Shown: positions 61,908 to 64,000 of the stretch, one piece after another
How the letters are laid out: the number at the start of each line of letters is the position of its first letter
Position numbering within the stretch: the stretch's first letter is position 1
NCBI RefSeq assembly: GCF_016908395.1
Contig: NZ_JAFBDU010000004.1
Span: forward strand, 248,001-312,000
DNA: 64,000 nt
Direction of reading: 5' to 3'
DNA from: Metabacillus crassostreae
Lineage (GTDB): Bacteria > Bacillota > Bacilli > Bacillales > Bacillaceae
Program-made: the position numbers and the translations under genes
Notes under the pieces: generated by a model
Databases searched by the model: none
Told to the model about the DNA's origin: nothing
What the model saw: the letters and a program-made list of their open reading frames with translations, nothing else

Positions 61908-64000
61908 CTAGGTAAGTGCTTTCTTTGAAAAGCTACCTCTTTGAAGCAGCATACTAAATTCCTCTGGAGGAAGGGGACGTGAAAAGAGATAGCCTTGTCC
62001 TAAAGTACACTGATTTTCAATTAATTTTTCCATTTGCTCTGTTGTCTCGATTCCTTCTGCAACTACATTTAAATTGAGGTTTAAACCTAATTTAATAATG
62101 GATTTTATCATGGTTGAATTCATTGAATCTGACATATTTTCTAAAAATGCTTTATCTATTTTTAGGGTATCAATAGGTAAATCCTTAAGAACATTTAAAG
62201 AAGAATAGCCTGTACCAAAATCATCAATCGATACCTTAACTCCTAAGCTTCTTATTTGAGTAAGGATGTCTACAGAGTGGGTAATATCCTGCATAATGCT
62301 TTCTGTTATCTCTAATTCAAGACAGCTAGGACTCAGCCCAGTTTCTTCTAATATTGAAGATACTTTGTTTAAAAAGCTACTATCCTGAAATTGGCGAACA
62401 GATACATTTACTGAAACTGATAGGTTAGGCAGACCTTGTTCTTGCCACAATTTATTTTGGCGACAAGCCTCTTTTAATACCCAATGACCGATATTAACGA
62501 TTTGTCCTGTTTCTTCTGCAACAGGAATGAATTCCATTGGTGAAACGAAGCCTAGCTTTGGATGGTTCCATCTTAATAACGCTTCCATTCCAATGATCTC
62601 CCCTGATTTCAACTCAACCTTAGGCTGATAAACTAGAGAGAATTCCATGTTTTCAATAGCTTTTCTTAAGCCATTTTCTAACTCCATTTTATAAGCTAGC
62701 TGTCTATGCAATGCTTCATCATAAAATTGAAATGTGTTTTTACCATTTTCTTTAGCCAAGTACATAGCGGCATCTGCATGTTTTAGCAGACCTCCACTTG
62801 TTTCCCCATTCTCAGGAAACATACTAATACCAATACTTGGTGATACGGTTATTTCATATCCTTCAATGAAAAATGGATTTTGAAAATCAGCTAATAACTT
62901 TCTTACAACAGTGATACATTTTGGCTTTGATGTATCAGGAAGCACAATAACAAATTCATCTCCACCGAGTCTGTATGTGGTCCCATTTTCTGCCACAGTG
63001 CTTTCTAGTCTGTTAGCAACCTCTACTAACAAACAATCTCCAAAATAATGACCTAGTGTATCATTAATATTTTTAAAGCGATCTAAGTCTATTAGAAGAA
63101 GTGCTGTTCTTGTTTGATCCTCAGTAGCTTTTTCCAAGACTAATTGAAGATCACTTTGAAATTTAGGACGATTATATAGGCTAGTTAATTGATCATGAAA
63201 AGCAAGATATCTGTATTCGTTTACTAATTGTTGATTTTTACGAATGAACGAAAAATGACGAATTAAAATGAGTAGGAATGAAACTGTTAACCCCATACTT
63301 AGTGCATTTAGATCATTTTTATAGCTCGAAATAACGAGAATTAATAGGAATAGCACACAAATATATGGGATAGAGATATCAATATTACTAAGTGGTTCTT
63401 TTTCAATTATTTTATGAGTAGACGATTCGTTTTCAAATTGTAATCCAGCTATACCTAATAATAAGATAGATATTGTCCAAAATGGGTCAAAAATACTGCC
63501 AATCTGATAGATTTCTAAGTGTAATAAATAAACATAAATCGAATCTGCTAAAATTTGAAGAGTAAATGCCAATGTGATATATAGATAACTTCTTTTTAAC
63601 TGAGTATTTCTAGAAATATAATAAAGATAAACAGCTGAAAAAATGATACCCAAATCAAAGATTGGATAAGCTATTGTGAGTATCGTAACACCAATCAAAT
63701 AGTTTGATTGAATCCATATAGGCTCTATTAAGTAGTGAATACTTAAAGCAATAGCTACTGTCATAAAAATAACCAAGTTAAACATATAAGGTCGATAATC
63801 GACAGTGTGCTTAAGCAAAATCATTTTGAAAATTAATGCTGCTAAATACAATAGGTAGGTAAAAACCCAAAGTAAGTTAGTCCAGCTCGGTAGATGTACA
63901 ACTCCATTAATGCCTTCTATGTACCATATAACATTGGAAATGAATGAAGTGAGAACTCCGAGGCTTAATAATAACCAGAAATATTTCTCATTTCCTTTAA
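61908..64000 (-). CDS. GGDEF-EAL membrane protein (N-terminus cut by the window edge)
   Basis: The frame stays open to the window edge, giving at least 697 residues; an internal start at 63851 is not needed. The visible N-terminal part has about eight membrane helices. Then come a GGDEF domain with intact RLGGDEF, and an EAL domain with GMEALLRW, ELEITE, DDFGTGYSSL and KIDKAFL. Both cyclase and phosphodiesterase motifs are intact, so it could make or break c-di-GMP. A PAS domain is not seen. Confidence 0.9.
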   Translation of the reverse strand, partial: KGNEKYFWLLLSLGVLTSFISNVIWYIEGINGVVHLPSWTNLLWVFTYLLYLAALIFKMILLKHTVDYRPYMFNLVIFMTVAIALSIHYLIEPIWIQSNYLIGVTILTIAYPIFDLGIIFSAVYLYYISRNTQLKRSYLYITLAFTLQILADSIYVYLLHLEIYQIGSIFDPFWTISILLLGIAGLQFENESSTHKIIEKEPLSNIDISIPYICVLFLLILVISSYKNDLNALSMGLTVSFLLILIRHFSFIRKNQQLVNEYRYLAFHDQLTSLYNRPKFQSDLQLVLEKATEDQTRTALLLIDLDRFKNINDTLGHYFGDCLLVEVANRLESTVAENGTTYRLGGDEFVIVLPDTSKPKCITVVRKLLADFQNPFFIEGYEITVSPSIGISMFPENGETSGGLLKHADAAMYLAKENGKNTFQFYDEALHRQLAYKMELENGLRKAIENMEFSLVYQPKVELKSGEIIGMEALLRWNHPKLGFVSPMEFIPVAEETGQIVNIGHWVLKEACRQNKLWQEQGLPNLSVSVNVSVRQFQDSSFLNKVSSILEETGLSPSCLELEITESIMQDITHSVDILTQIRSLGVKVSIDDFGTGYSSLNVLKDLPIDTLKIDKAFLENMSDSMNSTMIKSIIKLGLNLNLNVVAEGIETTEQMEKLIENQCTLGQGYLFSRPLPPEEFSMLLQRGSFSKKALT

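Overview
The window comes from a low-GC, endospore-forming member of the Bacillaceae (Bacillus sensu lato). The evidence is Bacillus-type ribosome binding sites (AGGAGG), the gene order of the B. subtilis yfk and yfj blocks, spore genes (PdaA-like de-N-acetylase, CotF-family coat proteins), sigma-B and Fur sites of Bacillus type, and a B. subtilis-like 5S rRNA and tRNAs. No phage, complete insertion sequence or CRISPR array is visible. The accessory character comes from short dispersed repeats, a few broken genes and some biosynthetic genes. Both ends cut genes: a CrtI-type flavoenzyme on the left and a GGDEF-EAL protein on the right.

Layout. 1-3.1 kb: partial CrtI-like oxidoreductase, alpha/beta hydrolase, acetyltransferase. 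3.2-16.9 kb: an expanded version of the yfk general-stress block (yfkM, yfkK, yfkJ-yfkI-yfkH, a YfkF-like exporter, yfkD, and the yfkAB-yfkC pair), with sigma-B promoters before yfkM and yfkJ. Inserted among these are an orphan KinB-like kinase, an OsmC protein, YdaG and YczE homologues and a candidate small RNA. 17.4-19.8 kb: an isolated 5S rRNA followed by 15 tRNAs, with its own promoter and terminator and unusual covarying spacer hairpins. 20-28 kb: class I fumarase, SwrC-like RND exporter and a P-type Ca2+ ATPase preceded by a perfect cre box and a 20-bp tandem repeat. 28.2-31.4 kb: pdaA-yfjP-yfjO. 31.5-37.7 kb: DUF1456 protein, AraC regulator, flavodoxin-like quinone reductase, and a probable bicarbonate-uptake group (DUF2294/MpsC-like, SbtA-like permease, carbonic-anhydrase-like protein without zinc ligands), then a DUF418 protein.

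38-49 kb: the crtP-crtQ-crtO genes of the staphyloxanthin pathway lead into selO. Next come a fatty acid desaturase with an apparently intact DesR-type operator but a DesR-like protein whose DNA-binding domain is mostly missing and no DesK, a histidine phosphatase, and a 788-residue protein that fuses a complete prenyl diphosphate synthase to an N-terminal helical domain with its own pair of DDxxD motifs. 49-64 kb: a chemoreceptor, a polysaccharide deacetylase, two coat-protein genes (one frameshifted), a two-component/ABC operon of the peptide-antibiotic type, a Fur-controlled locus with a new-looking 47-residue cysteine-rich protein and an FbpA-like protein, a TPR-like protein, a TetR regulator with paired operators beside an NAD-dependent epimerase, and the GGDEF-EAL protein.

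Two dispersed repeat families run through the window: a 30-bp element with the core GTGACAGGCACC at six loci, which supplies the 3' codons of two genes, and a roughly 75-100 bp palindrome around AAACCCGAA at three complete loci and one remnant. All functional names rest on motif recognition and recalled gene order; no database search was run.
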